DNA of 34,368 bases from Bacteroidota bacterium (GTDB taxonomy: Bacteria > Chloroflexota > Anaerolineae > Aggregatilineales > Phototrophicaceae). The stretch spans positions 1 to 34,368 of the forward strand of contig JAPUDW010000432.1 of assembly GCA_027492915.1 (NCBI GenBank). The letters run 5' to 3'. Both the position numbers and the translations under genes were made by a program. Each line of letters begins with the position of its first letter. Within the stretch, counting starts at the first letter, position 1. This document shows positions 1-8,408 of the stretch, piece by piece. The notes beneath the pieces are model-generated. The model did no database searches and had not been told where the DNA came from. It was given only the letters and a program-made list of their open reading frames with translations.

Positions 1-937
1 ACGCAGCCGTTGCACCTGCCGATCTACCTAAGTTTGTACGTGCATCGGCATCCTTTTTCGTTTTATAGGCAGCGTCAATGGTGGGTACCAATTCTTCGCT
101 AATGAAACGGGCGAATTTCGTATTCACATTAAATTCGCTAGAACGACGATTAATAGTCGTGTTTTCTGGATCGTGCGTGTCAATAAATACAGCAATAACT
201 GGTTGCATTTTGCGACCGTCAATCAAATTGTCTAAATCCGTAACCATGCCTCCAATTTCTTCATGAGCCATTTCGTATCCATCAAGCACATAAATTGTTG
301 GCAAATTGTTGAGTGATTCGTAGCCAACAGGCTTATAAACGCGATACGCCACTTCATAATTCAAACTCTCGCTGTCAATGAGGATATTGTCGGACAAACT
401 ACCGCGTGGCACACTGCTTTTGCGGATCGTGTCGTCTGGTTGTACATAATTGGGCATCCAAAGTTCACTCATTTTGGAGTTAAAAGGCGATAACCGCTGC
501 CGGGGATTTGCAGGATCAACGATATCCTCAAGAAAGTTCAAACGGATGAGATAATCTAACCGAGCATCGCTGAGGAAGGTCGTCACAGCAATCCACAAAT
601 CAGTATCGGCAATCTGTTCACCTCTTAAAGAACTACCATTCACGAATGAAAAATCACCTGACCAACTCACCGCTTTTGCTTCGCCACGATACATAAACAC
701 GGCGTATTCGCCATCTGTAAAGGGGATACGATTTTGCGCCACTAAATCTGCCCATAATTGATCAACCATTTTTTGAGCGTCAGTTGTACTCGGTGTCAAT
801 TTGATCGTGTCAATAGCCTGCATTAAATCATCAAAAGTGTTTATTGATTGGTTAGCCTGAGCCATCACGCTAACCGAGGATTGCAGAGCGAAAACCACTA
901 TCATGGTCATAAAAGCGTAAATGGTTTTCATATTCAT
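1..937 (-). CDS. Secreted esterase, enterochelin-esterase/PF00756-like (partial, 3' end beyond left edge)
   Basis: The frame is open from an ATG at 937 to the left edge, giving 312 codons with no stop. A GGGAGG ribosome-binding site lies just upstream of the ATG. Residues 1-26 form a signal peptide (a lysine, a hydrophobic core, then VMAQA). A roughly 110-residue N-terminal region of unknown fold precedes an alpha/beta-hydrolase part. That part has IYVLDGYE near residue 225, VIAVFIDTHD, EELVPTIDAAY, and finally GRSAG, which fits the GxSxG nucleophile elbow of the Pfam esterase family. The catalytic Asp and His would lie beyond the edge. It is probably an exported carboxylesterase; the substrate cannot be told. 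It is the next gene downstream of asnS on the same strand, 164 bp away, with a candidate terminator between them. Confidence 0.75.
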   Translation of the reverse strand, partial: MNMKTIYAFMTMIVVFALQSSVSVMAQANQSINTFDDLMQAIDTIKLTPSTTDAQKMVDQLWADLVAQNRIPFTDGEYAVFMYRGEAKAVSWSGDFSFVNGSSLRGEQIADTDLWIAVTTFLSDARLDYLIRLNFLEDIVDPANPRQRLSPFNSKMSELWMPNYVQPDDTIRKSSVPRGSLSDNILIDSESLNYEVAYRVYKPVGYESLNNLPTIYVLDGYEMAHEEIGGMVTDLDNLIDGRKMQPVIAVFIDTHDPENTTINRRSSEFNVNTKFARFISEELVPTIDAAYKTKKDADARTNLGRSAGATAA

Positions 938-1009
938 ATGCCCTCCCGTTACTATTATTGGTAAAACAATATCTCAAAAAATAATATATGGCTACTTGAC
1001 AGGAATTTA

Positions 1010-1039
1010 TACAAAACAAAAAGTGCAGCCCCACACTTT
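1010..1039 (-). terminator. Candidate rho-independent terminator after asnS
   Basis: Read on the minus strand, a 6-bp AAAGTG/CACTTT stem with a GC-rich 8-nt loop is followed by a T-rich run (TTGTTTTG). It lies about 65 bp after the asnS stop codon. The stem is short, so efficiency is uncertain. Confidence 0.45.
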
Positions 1040-1066
1040 CGCGCAGGACTGCTCTTCTCACAGTTC

Positions 1067-1094
1067 TAACTTGTTACTTGCAACTTGCCGCTTG
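1067..1094. repeat. Heptanucleotide tandem array (about 4 units)
   Basis: Four consecutive 7-mers share the pattern NNNCTTG: TAACTTG, TTACTTG, CAACTTG, CCGCTTG. The array lies just downstream of asnS. It resembles in style the short tandemly repeated heptamers known from filamentous cyanobacteria. A second array with a different unit is at 25285-25315. Confidence 0.55.
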
Positions 1095-1101
1095 AAACCT
1101 C

Positions 1102-2439
1102 TTACGGGTACTTGCGGTTGAGCATACGGGCGTAGGGGATGGTCTCGCGGATGTGCGGGAGGCCGCAGATCCATGCCACGGTGCGCTCCAAGCCGATGCC
1201 GAAGCCGCTGTGCGGGACGCTGCCGAAGCGCCGCAGGTCGAGGTACCACTCGTACGCCTCGCGACCCAAGCCCATCTTCTTCACCTGCTGCTCGATGAGC
1301 GCCGAGTCGTAAATGCGCTCGCTGCCGCCCGTGATTTCGCCGTAGCCTTCGGGCGCGAGCAAGTCCACGCTGCGGCAAACTTCGGGGCGGCCTTCCACCG
1401 GCTGCATATAAAACGCCTTGAACACCGAGGGGAAGTTGTAGACGAACACCGGCTTGTCGAACATCTCGGCCACGGCGGTTTCGTGCGGGCTGCCGAAATC
1501 GGTACCCCAGTCGATCTTGAGCAACTGCTTCTGTTCAGGGTCGGTGGCGGCTTCGGAGAGCTTATTCAGGCGCTCCACGCACTCATCGTAGCTGATACGC
1601 GGGAAGGGCGGCAGCACCCGTTCGAGGCTGCTGGTGTCGCGTTCAAGAATCTTCAATTCTTCCTGATGTTTTTCCAAGACGGTTTGCACGATATGGCTGA
1701 TGAAACTCTGCTCCATATCCATCAGGTCTTCGAGGTTGTAAAAAGCGATTTCCGGTTCAAGCATCCAGAATTCCATCAGGTGACGGCGCGTCTTGGACTT
1801 TTCGGCGCGGAAGGTCGGTCCGAAGCAGTAAACCTTGCCAAAGGCCGCCATGTTCGCCTCGTTGTACAACTGGCCGGTTTGCGCAAGGAACGCCTTCTCG
1901 CCATAGTAATCCAGCTCGAACAGGCTGGTCGAGTCCTCACCTGCTGAGGGGGTGATGATAGGCGTATCCACCAGCATGTAACCGTCGTTATCCAGCCAAT
2001 TGCGCATGGCGTTAACGATGGTCGAGCGGATGCGGATGATCGCCCACTGGCGCGACGACCGCAGCCACAGGTGGCGATTGTCCATCAAGAACTCGACACC
2101 GTGATCTTTGGGGGTGATCGGATATTCGTCCGCCATCTGCACCAGTTGAAGGGTCTTGATGCCGACCTCGAAACCGCCGGGGATGCCGGGAGCGCGGTCG
2201 TCTTTGCGCACGCTGCCAGTAATAATCACCGACGATTCCTGCGTCAGCTTACCCGCGATTTCAAATTGTTCGGCGTCCATATCCTTCTTGAAGGCCACGC
2301 ACTGGGTAATACCGCTGCCATCGCGCAGTTGGATGAATTGCAGCTTGCCCTTATCGGTACGGTTATAGACCCAACCCCGAAGCGTCACTTCTTGCCCATC
2401 GTATTGGGCGATGTTCTTGATGCTAATATTGGTTGACAC
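1102..2439 (-). CDS. asnS: Asparaginyl-tRNA synthetase
   Basis: This class IIb aminoacyl-tRNA synthetase charges tRNA(Asn) with asparagine in the cytoplasm. An N-terminal OB-fold anticodon-binding domain (about residues 1-100, with [18 protein letters not shown]) precedes the catalytic domain. Class II motif 2 is visible as [12 protein letters not shown]...EFWMLEPE, and motif 3 as [15 protein letters not shown] near the C-terminus. [16 protein letters not shown] and the Lys-Thr-Arg-Arg stretch after FRAE fit AsnRS better than AspRS. The open frame extends to a TTG at 2463, but that codon has no ribosome-binding site. The GTG at 2439 has GAAGGA about 8 nt upstream and gives the usual N-terminus (STNISIKNI), so I prefer it, for 445 residues. 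An extended -10 promoter lies about 80 bp upstream. Confidence 0.95.
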   Translation of the reverse strand: MSTNISIKNIAQYDGQEVTLRGWVYNRTDKGKLQFIQLRDGSGITQCVAFKKDMDAEQFEIAGKLTQESSVIITGSVRKDDRAPGIPGGFEVGIKTLQLVQMADEYPITPKDHGVEFLMDNRHLWLRSSRQWAIIRIRSTIVNAMRNWLDNDGYMLVDTPIITPSAGEDSTSLFELDYYGEKAFLAQTGQLYNEANMAAFGKVYCFGPTFRAEKSKTRRHLMEFWMLEPEIAFYNLEDLMDMEQSFISHIVQTVLEKHQEELKILERDTSSLERVLPPFPRISYDECVERLNKLSEAATDPEQKQLLKIDWGTDFGSPHETAVAEMFDKPVFVYNFPSVFKAFYMQPVEGRPEVCRSVDLLAPEGYGEITGGSERIYDSALIEQQVKKMGLGREAYEWYLDLRRFGSVPHSGFGIGLERTVAWICGLPHIRETIPYARMLNRKYP

Positions 2440-2517
2440 GTTCAATAATCCTTCTTTAGACAACTGATGTAGGGTGGATATAAACCACTCCCTACTTCGC
2501 CTATTTTAGATCTGCCA

Positions 2518-2526
2518 ATTATACCA
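2518..2526 (-). promoter_or_regulatory. Extended -10 promoter element for asnS
   Basis: On the minus strand the sequence reads TGGTATAAT: a perfect TATAAT preceded by the TGn extension. No good -35 box is seen at the normal distance, which is common for extended -10 promoters. The leader to the GTG start would be about 70-75 nt. The remaining intergenic sequence up to 2727 holds an imperfect GTAGGG...CCCTAC palindrome at 2469-2495 and nothing else I recognise. Confidence 0.5.
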
Positions 2527-2727
2527 CGCCGCTCATTTGTGTATTTCATCACAAGGGAGGTTTGTGCTTTTTGTAGGGATTTACAAAGGCCAACCGTCAT
2601 TTCACTTGTTATACTTAACCAAAATTTCACTACCGCTGCACTGACCCTTAATCCTCATCTAATAGTATTCTTGTGGATTTTACCTTAAGGTTAAAAGAGA
2701 TGGTTCATTCAAAGGGGCGTGCTGCTG

Positions 2728-3048
2728 ATGAAAGTGTTTCAAAACCTCACTGATCTCCACTTTGCTTATCAAGATATGTACCGCCACTGGCACGCCGACT
2801 CGGAACGTTACACAGGCGGCGACGCGCTGAACACGGCGCTCGAAGAAGGCTGGACGGTCGAAGAAGTCGTCGGCTACCAAGAGATTCACCACATGGGCGC
2901 ACGCGGCACGGTCATCTACCACTTCGAACTCACGCGCGGCGCGGGCGAAGCGGTCACCATGCCCGTCATCGGCAACCCTTATGTGCAGCGGCTCGTCATG
3001 CTGATGGAATTCAAGCTGGTGCCGGTGACAACGACCAAGGCGCATTAA
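2728..3048 (+). CDS. Small conserved protein of unknown function (YRHWH paralogue A)
   Basis: I do not recognise the family. The 106-residue soluble protein has no signal peptide or membrane segment. It is clearly related to the protein at 7986-8351. The two share YRHWH, SER, GGD, a TALxxGWT block, MGxR, a VYH/IYH strand, MPVxGNPY and RL...ME, in the same order and with nearly the same spacing over about 85 residues. The conserved His, Trp, Asp and Glu residues suggest a small binding or enzymatic domain, but that is a guess. The frame opens at a GTG at 2719, but AAGGGG at 2713-2717 is placed correctly only for the ATG at 2728. It is transcribed alone, divergently from asnS. Confidence 0.75.
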   Translation: MKVFQNLTDLHFAYQDMYRHWHADSERYTGGDALNTALEEGWTVEEVVGYQEIHHMGARGTVIYHFELTRGAGEAVTMPVIGNPYVQRLVMLMEFKLVPVTTTKAH

Positions 3049-3074
3049 GTAACGATACCCATTACGGCTAAAAA

Positions 3075-3094
3075 TGGCGGATGGGCATCCGCCA
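3075..3094 (+). terminator. GC-rich hairpin after paralogue A
   Basis: An 8-bp perfect stem (TGGCGGAT/ATCCGCCA) closes a GGGC loop 27 bp after the stop codon. What follows is CCATTATTTCCC, not a clean T-run. It may be a weak terminator or one of the dispersed palindromes of this genome. Confidence 0.35.
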
Positions 3095-3221
3095 CCATTA
3101 TTTCCCTTCTATTTCCACGTCCTACTACATTCTCATCCATTCGGCTCATATGATCGCCTCTTTTTAGGTGTACGCTCATACCTAGGGGGTGAAAATCATC
3201 AAAATTTCGGGAGAACAACTT

Positions 3222-5564
3222 ATGCCTAATGACAAAAAGGCCGCTGTTAGCAGCGTCGCCTTTATTGGTAGTTACACACCACGCCAATGCGGAATTGCAA
3301 CCTTTACCCACGATCTATCCGCCGCCATCTGTGAACATAATCCAGATATAAACTGTTTCATCGTTCCGGTCAATGACACGGACGAGGGGTACGATTATCC
3401 GAGCGAGGTGCGCTTCGAAATTCAAGAACAGAACCTCGACTCGTACCGCACAGCCGCCGACTTCCTGAACATTAACGGGATTGATCTGGTGTGTTTGCAG
3501 CATGAGTATGGCATCTACGGCGGCACGGCGGGCAGCCATATTCTTGCCCTATTGCGCGAACTGCGGATGCCGGTCGTCACCACGTTTCACACCGTCCTCA
3601 AAGAACCGGATACCTATCAGCGCAAAGTTCTGATGGAAATCGCCCGTTTGTCGGATCGGGTGGTGGTCATGAGCCAAAAGGCGGTCGATTTCCTGACGAG
3701 CATCTATGAAGTACCCGCCAGCAAGATTGACTTGATCCACCACGGCATACCCGACATCCCATTTGTTGACCCCAACTTCTATAAAGATCAGTTTGGGGTC
3801 GAAGGCAAACCACTGCTGCTCACCTTCGGTCTGCTGTCGGCAAACAAGGGTATCGAAAATGTCATCAACGCCCTGCCGACCATCATCGAACGTTTCCCGA
3901 ATGTAATGTATTTTGTGGTTGGCGCAACCCACCCGAATGTCTTGCGCCACGAGGGTGAAGATTACCGGCTGCGGCTGCAACACATCGCCCGTCAAAAAGG
4001 CGTGAGTGACCATATTGTATTTTTCAACCGATTCGTCAGCATGAAAGAATTGATCGAGTTTATCGGCGCGACCGATATTTACATCACACCGTATATGAAT
4101 CAGGCACAGATTGTATCCGGCACACTGGCGTACACCGTCGGCGCGGGTAAAGCGGTGATCTCGACACCTTATTGGTACGCCGAGGAACTGTTGGACGAGG
4201 GACGCGGCAGCCTTGTGCCTTTTGGCGACACAGATGCTATCGCTGACCATGCCATCTATCTGCTCGAACAAGAGTCCGAACGCCACGCCATGCGCAAGAA
4301 AGCCTATCTATTCGGGCGCGAGATGATCTGGCCGGTGAGCGCACAGCATTACCTCGACACCTTTGAATTGGCATCGCAAACACGGGCACTGTCGCCGCGT
4401 CCGACCAGCGACCGGTCTTACAGCCGCCCGATTGAGCTGCCGCCGCTGAAGCTTGACCATGTTGAACGCATGACGGACAGCACTGGCATCTTTCAACACG
4501 CCTTGTACGACATCCCCAACTTCCAAGAAGGCTATACCACCGATGATAATGCCCGTGCGCTGATTTTATGCGTGCTGCTTGAAAAGTCGGATGCGGCGCT
4601 GCAAAAGAAAGCCCGTAAGCTATCCGGCTCCTATATGGCCTTCCTGAATTATGCCTACTCCGAAGCCACAAACCGCTTCCGCAACTTCATGGGTTTTGAC
4701 CGCCAATGGTTAGAGGAAATTGGCTCGGAGGATAGTCATGGGCGCTCATTATGGGCGCTCGGCACTGTGTTGGGGCGTTCAAACAGTCAGGGGATGGCGG
4801 GTTTATCCAGCCGAATTATAGGGTCTGCCCTGCCCATCGTCCAAACGTTTACATCACCCCGCGCGTGGGCCTACACCGTGCTAGGCATCCACGAATATCG
4901 CAAGCGATTCGCCGGTGACCGTGTTGCCCATGACGTGCTTGAAAACTTAGGCGAAAAGCTGTTGAAGCTCTATAAACAGGTGAACGCACCCGATTGGTCA
5001 TGGTTTGAAGATGTGGTTAGTTACGGCAATGCGATTTTGCCACACGCGCTGTTGATCTGCGGGAATGAACTCGACCGCGACGATATGAAAGATGCGGCGC
5101 TGCAATCGCTGCAATGGTTGGTTGACCTGCAACATACCAGCGACGGTTACTTCAACTTTATTGGCAATCGGGGCTTTTACCGGCGTAACGGCGACAAGAC
5201 CGCCTCGGATCAACAACCTATCGAAGCGCAAGCGATGGTTTCAGCCTGTCTGTATGCTTATACCATTACCAATGACATGCACTGGTACCAATATGCGCGT
5301 GCCGCCTTTGAATGGCTGCTCGGTCGCAACCATCTGGGGCAGCTCCTCTATGTAACCACCACCGGTGGCTGCCGTGACGGTTTGCACCCCAACGCGGTGA
5401 ACCAGAACCAAGGCGCAGAATCGACACTATCCTACCTGATTTCCAGTGTCGAACTCCAACATCTCGAATCGATGATGGAGTTTGTTAGACCGCAAGAGCC
5501 ACTGCCCCAAATGCAGCCGAAACTGGAACCAGTTGGGTATTTAGCATCGGAAGGTCTCATATGA
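3222..5564 (+). CDS. GT4-family glycosyltransferase with C-terminal alpha-helical (toroid-like) domain
   Basis: This is a large cytoplasmic glycosyltransferase of 780 residues, with no signal peptide. The N-terminal half (about 10-390) is a GT-B fold of family GT4. It has PRQCGIATFTHDL near the start, a HEYGIYGG segment, LLTFGLLSANKGIENVI beginning the donor-binding domain, and a late sugar-nucleotide region around the VSGTLAYTVGAGKAVI segment. The C-terminal half (about 420-760) is helical, with DNARAL, RSLWALG, GNAILPHALL and an NQNQGAESTLSYL block, as expected for an alpha/alpha-toroid domain. The frame opens at GTG 3189, but GGGAG at 3210-3214 points to the ATG at 3222. The stop overlaps an ATG (ATGA) that began a GH130 gene, now decayed, so the protein probably acted with a GH130 phosphorylase in a mannoside or glucoside pathway. 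The substrate is unknown. Confidence 0.85.
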   Translation: MPNDKKAAVSSVAFIGSYTPRQCGIATFTHDLSAAICEHNPDINCFIVPVNDTDEGYDYPSEVRFEIQEQNLDSYRTAADFLNINGIDLVCLQHEYGIYGGTAGSHILALLRELRMPVVTTFHTVLKEPDTYQRKVLMEIARLSDRVVVMSQKAVDFLTSIYEVPASKIDLIHHGIPDIPFVDPNFYKDQFGVEGKPLLLTFGLLSANKGIENVINALPTIIERFPNVMYFVVGATHPNVLRHEGEDYRLRLQHIARQKGVSDHIVFFNRFVSMKELIEFIGATDIYITPYMNQAQIVSGTLAYTVGAGKAVISTPYWYAEELLDEGRGSLVPFGDTDAIADHAIYLLEQESERHAMRKKAYLFGREMIWPVSAQHYLDTFELASQTRALSPRPTSDRSYSRPIELPPLKLDHVERMTDSTGIFQHALYDIPNFQEGYTTDDNARALILCVLLEKSDAALQKKARKLSGSYMAFLNYAYSEATNRFRNFMGFDRQWLEEIGSEDSHGRSLWALGTVLGRSNSQGMAGLSSRIIGSALPIVQTFTSPRAWAYTVLGIHEYRKRFAGDRVAHDVLENLGEKLLKLYKQVNAPDWSWFEDVVSYGNAILPHALLICGNELDRDDMKDAALQSLQWLVDLQHTSDGYFNFIGNRGFYRRNGDKTASDQQPIEAQAMVSACLYAYTITNDMHWYQYARAAFEWLLGRNHLGQLLYVTTTGGCRDGLHPNAVNQNQGAESTLSYLISSVELQHLESMMEFVRPQEPLPQMQPKLEPVGYLASEGLI

Positions 5565-5790
5565 ACACAAGTATAAGCACCTCACAAAGCTGTTTCACCG
5601 CTATGAAAATAACCCTATTCTGACGGCTAACGATTGGCACTATCCGGTCAACACCGTATTCAACCCCGGAGCGACTCGAAAGAAGAAACCTTCAGCGTCA
5701 ATCCGGCCTACTCATAAGCGACGACTCGCGGGGGTGAGCTTAGTAGATTATCGAAAGTCACGAGCAGACCCCCTCCGTCGCTAACTCGAC
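5561..5790 (+). pseudogene. Decayed GH130 glycoside phosphorylase remnant
   Basis: An ATG overlapping the GT4 stop (ATGA) opens a frame that ends after 20 codons. In the neighbouring frame, from 5560, the translation gives YKHLTKLF, RYENNPILTANDW and YPVNTVFNPGAT. From family knowledge this is the characteristic N-terminus of GH130 beta-mannoside phosphorylases (RYxxNPILT, then PVNxVFNPGA). After GAT the similarity continues only weakly across further frame changes: an EET-F-V strand, then RGVSL where the family has EDRRGISHL. It stops where a palindromic repeat begins near 5765. A normal GH130 protein has over 300 residues, so most of the gene has been lost. A sequencing error cannot explain the loss of the rest. 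Confidence 0.7.
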
Positions 5791-5813
5791 ACCTCCCCCG
5801 CAAGCGAGGGAGA
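5765..5813 (+). repeat. GGGGAGGG-family palindromic repeat (copy E)
   Basis: CTCCCCCGC at 5793-5801 pairs with GCGAGGGAG at 5804-5812 with one mismatch and a 2-nt loop. It is preceded by a CCCCCTCCGTCGCTAAC segment that resembles the inverse of copy C at 25080-25135. It marks the end of recognisable GH130 homology. The remaining intergenic sequence to 5874 shows nothing else. Confidence 0.5.
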
Positions 5814-5874
5814 AAATAAATACTAATGGCTCACAACTTACGAGAGACTACTTTCTATTCACCCGTGTGGGTCA

Positions 5875-6633
5875 TTATTGCGCCGCTAATTCACGAATGC
5901 GCGCTGCAATCACGGTGTTGACATCAAAGTGCGCCTCTAGAAACGTCAAAATTGCCAGCGCCGATTCGCGGCTGCGGTCATACCCCTGTATGAAGGTGGG
6001 CAGATGGGCGGCGACATCAGGAAAACGCTGCTCGAAACGCCGTTCCACATTGAACGGGTCGATAAGTGTGGGTTTGGCCTGCTCGACTTCACACGCCATA
6101 TTCAAGATTTGGTCAACGGCATAATTCTGGATGAAACGCGCCGCCGAGAGCTTCTCGCCGCGATGGTAGCGCCCCAAACCGACATAGAGATTGGTGAGCG
6201 CTTCGCCCAAACGGAACTCGGTCGTTTTAGTGCTGTGGATTTCGGGCGAAGGAGCCGTCAACGCCGCGTCAAAATCGCTCGACTGCCACACAATCCGTCC
6301 AGCGGCGAAGGGAATCTTCGCCATTTCCTGCGGCTCGAACACCGCGAACTCACAAAATATGCCGTCCGCATACAGCGCTTTATAGCCGTCAACGGTATTC
6401 TGAAAGGCGTAGACAATCGGGTTTGGCTCGGCCAACCAATCGAGGTTCGCCATATACTTTGCCTTTGTCCCCTGCTGCACGATGGCGAAGAAATCGAGGT
6501 CGGAATAGGCATCCAACCGCGCCACTTCCGTACCAACTGAGCCTAAGCCCAGCAGCGCCAACGCAGTTTCACGCTTGCTAAGTGACACGCCGATTGCATC
6601 CAAACGGGCTAATAACTGCTGTGGTGTCGCCAT
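5875..6633 (-). CDS. Nucleotidyltransferase-fold protein
   Basis: The protein has 252 residues. The nucleotidyltransferase signature is clear near residues 32-52: LGLGSVGTEVARLDAYSDLDF, a GSxG helix-turn followed by SDLD, whose two Asp residues would bind metal as in aminoglycoside and other MNT-type nucleotidyltransferases. A third acidic site may lie in the CEFAVFEP strand near residue 100. The C-terminal 120 residues are helical. The substrate is unknown; candidates are a small molecule, tRNA or a protein. The frame extends upstream to 6732, but AAGGAG lies 7 nt before the ATG at 6633. The gene follows the deacetylase-like gene by 13 bp on the same strand, so the two are very likely co-transcribed. 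Confidence 0.8.
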   Translation of the reverse strand: MATPQQLLARLDAIGVSLSKRETALALLGLGSVGTEVARLDAYSDLDFFAIVQQGTKAKYMANLDWLAEPNPIVYAFQNTVDGYKALYADGIFCEFAVFEPQEMAKIPFAAGRIVWQSSDFDAALTAPSPEIHSTKTTEFRLGEALTNLYVGLGRYHRGEKLSAARFIQNYAVDQILNMACEVEQAKPTLIDPFNVERRFEQRFPDVAAHLPTFIQGYDRSRESALAILTFLEAHFDVNTVIAARIRELAAQ

Positions 6634-6646
6634 GATTGCTCCTTTG

Positions 6647-7564
6647 TTACCGGCTACTACCTGCTTGTAACCCCGCCGCCACCCGCACGGTTGCGGTGTG
6701 AATGTCGGCGATGTCGTCCACATTACGAGCATAACCGCCAGCCATCGTAATGGCTACGGGTAAACGCTGTGCTTTACATAAACTCAGAACCAATTCATCA
6801 CGCTGGCGCAGCCCATTCTTCGTCAATTTGAGCCGCCCCAAACGGTCGCCCTCGAACGGGTCTGCTCCGGCGAGATAGATGGCGAGGTCAGCACTGCTCA
6901 TCGCCAGCGCACGCTGTATGCCTTCTTCCAAAATGTCCAAATACACCTGATCGCCCGTACCATCGAGCAGTTCGACATCCATATCGCTCTGCTCTTTATG
7001 ATAAGGGAAGTTCTTCTCGCCGTGAATCGAAAAGGTGAAAATGGTCGGGTCGCCCTGCAAGATGGATGCCGTGCCATTCCCCTGATGCACGTCGCAATCC
7101 AGCACCACCACCCGCCGCACACGCCCTTCGGCCTGCATCGCCCGTGCCGCAATCGCACTGTCGTTGAACACGCAGTACCCTTCACCGTGGTCGCGGAAGG
7201 CGTGGTGCGTGCCACCGGCGAGGTTGACCGCCATGCCTTCGACCAGTGCCACACGGCAGGCCGCCATCGTCGCGCCGGACGAGCGCCGCGACCGTTCGAC
7301 CATCTCCGGTGTCCACGGAAAGCCAATGCGCCGGATTTCCTTCGCGCTGAGCGTGCCACTTTGCACGCGCTGGAGGTAGTCGGCATCGTGCGCTCGTAGA
7401 ATGTCCTCGTCGCTGGCGGCCTCCGGCACCCGCATATCTTCAGGCCGGATGATGCCTTCCGCCACGATACGTTCGCGCAGCAGGCTGTACTTGCGCATGG
7501 GGAAACGGTGGTCGGTGGGCAGCGGCAGTACGAAATGGTCGGTGTAAAAACATTTAAGCGCCAT
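6647..7564 (-). CDS. Histone deacetylase/AcuC-superfamily zinc deacylase
   Basis: This is a complete arginase-fold deacetylase of 305 residues. The active-site elements are present: GGTHHAF with the His pair, LDCDVHQGNGT with the Asp and His zinc ligands, AGADPFEGDRLG with the third zinc Asp, and MAGGY with the transition-state Tyr. Bacterial members (AcuC, acetylpolyamine amidohydrolase) remove acyl groups from lysine, polyamines or small amides. The substrate here is unknown. The frame opens at a TTG at 7582, but the ATG at 7564 gives the usual family start (LKCFYTDHFVLPLP). It is followed after 13 bp by a nucleotidyltransferase-fold gene. The first and last genes of this pair are bounded by non-coding sequence, so it is probably a two-gene operon. 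Confidence 0.88.
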   Translation of the reverse strand: MALKCFYTDHFVLPLPTDHRFPMRKYSLLRERIVAEGIIRPEDMRVPEAASDEDILRAHDADYLQRVQSGTLSAKEIRRIGFPWTPEMVERSRRSSGATMAACRVALVEGMAVNLAGGTHHAFRDHGEGYCVFNDSAIAARAMQAEGRVRRVVVLDCDVHQGNGTASILQGDPTIFTFSIHGEKNFPYHKEQSDMDVELLDGTGDQVYLDILEEGIQRALAMSSADLAIYLAGADPFEGDRLGRLKLTKNGLRQRDELVLSLCKAQRLPVAITMAGGYARNVDDIADIHTATVRVAAGLQAGSSR

Positions 7565-7820
7565 ATTGTCTGTAAAGACCAAAATGAGTGATTTGATAGA
7601 TCATTCTGAAGTCTCCCTCAGTTCAGCAGCATTGTCCAATTGGCCTATATCCAAAGTAGTCACTTGTCCGTTTATACTTCGTAATATCAGTTTATGATTA
7701 GAAATAAACATCGCTAACACTCCAATAAGAATTAGTGTGACACAAATATCCTGTTTTGGTCATCTTTTGTCTGCGTTTTCGTCAGATTGAATACACTATT
7801 GAGCGAAAGTTCGTACACAT

Positions 7821-7849
7821 TTGACAGGCAGAGTTAATGTTTTTGCAAT
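7821..7849 (+). promoter_or_regulatory. Candidate promoter for paralogue B
   Basis: A perfect TTGACA at 7821-7826 is followed after 17 bp by TGCAAT (4 of 6 matches to TATAAT). A start here would give a leader of about 130 nt. The rest of the AT-rich 420-bp gap between 7565 and 7985 contains no open reading frame or hairpin I would defend. Confidence 0.35.
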
Positions 7850-7985
7850 AGATTCTGCCGTATATTATGAGAATGGAACTGTTCGTACTGGATTTAGGTG
7901 ATTTATTCTAATAATCGAACAGATTTTCCTCAGCGATACGGCAGCGGCAACGGTTTAATATTAGAAGTCAGCTAGGAGCAACCAC

Positions 7986-8351
7986 ATGGCTACATCCACC
8001 CCGTTGTTTATGGACGACGTTGATTTTTATCGCCACTGGCATCGTCAATCTGAACGCTTTGCAGGCGGGGACTGCCTCGCTACGGCTTTGATGAACGGTT
8101 GGACGCTCAAAGCCCCGATCATCAATGATGTGTACTGGTGCATGGGTTCACGGCAGGTGAACGTTTACCACTGCAACCTCGTTCGCGACGAAGAAACCCT
8201 GCACATGCCGGTACTGGGTAATCCGTATATGGATCGCCTGATCCATGAGATGGAATTACCGGTCATTGTGTCCGAGGAACCGAAGCAGTTCTTGCTGCAA
8301 GCCGTGGCACCCGCGACTGTGCAAGCCGAAAAAATGTCAGTCGATCACTAA
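7986..8351 (+). CDS. Small conserved protein of unknown function (YRHWH paralogue B)
   Basis: This 121-residue soluble protein is homologous to the one at 2728-3048. It conserves YRHWH, SER, GGD, TAL-x2-GWT, MGSR, VYH, a charged RDEET strand, MPVLGNPY-x-DRL and a following ME. The two differ in their termini: this copy has a nine-residue lead and a 30-residue C-terminal tail that A lacks. It also carries two cysteines (one after GGD, one in VYWCMG) where A has none. The start is secure, with AGGAG 7 nt before the ATG. It is monocistronic and ends in a good terminator. The function is unknown. Confidence 0.8.
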   Translation: MATSTPLFMDDVDFYRHWHRQSERFAGGDCLATALMNGWTLKAPIINDVYWCMGSRQVNVYHCNLVRDEETLHMPVLGNPYMDRLIHEMELPVIVSEEPKQFLLQAVAPATVQAEKMSVDH

Positions 8352-8375
8352 CGCATAACCGTTTTAGATACGCAA

Positions 8376-8408
8376 AGGTGTGGCTTTTCGGTCACACCTA
8401 TTTTATTT
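8376..8408 (+). terminator. Rho-independent terminator after paralogue B
   Basis: A 7-bp stem AGGTGTG/CACACCT with a 10-nt loop is followed by ATTTTATTT. It sits between the stop codon at 8351 and the convergent M50-like gene, whose stop is at 8403. Confidence 0.7.

Noticed and set aside
1153..1947. Long open frame (264 codons) on the plus strand opposite asnS
   Set aside because: It lies entirely antisense to a clear aminoacyl-tRNA synthetase, has no ribosome-binding site and encodes the composition expected from a GC-rich antisense frame.
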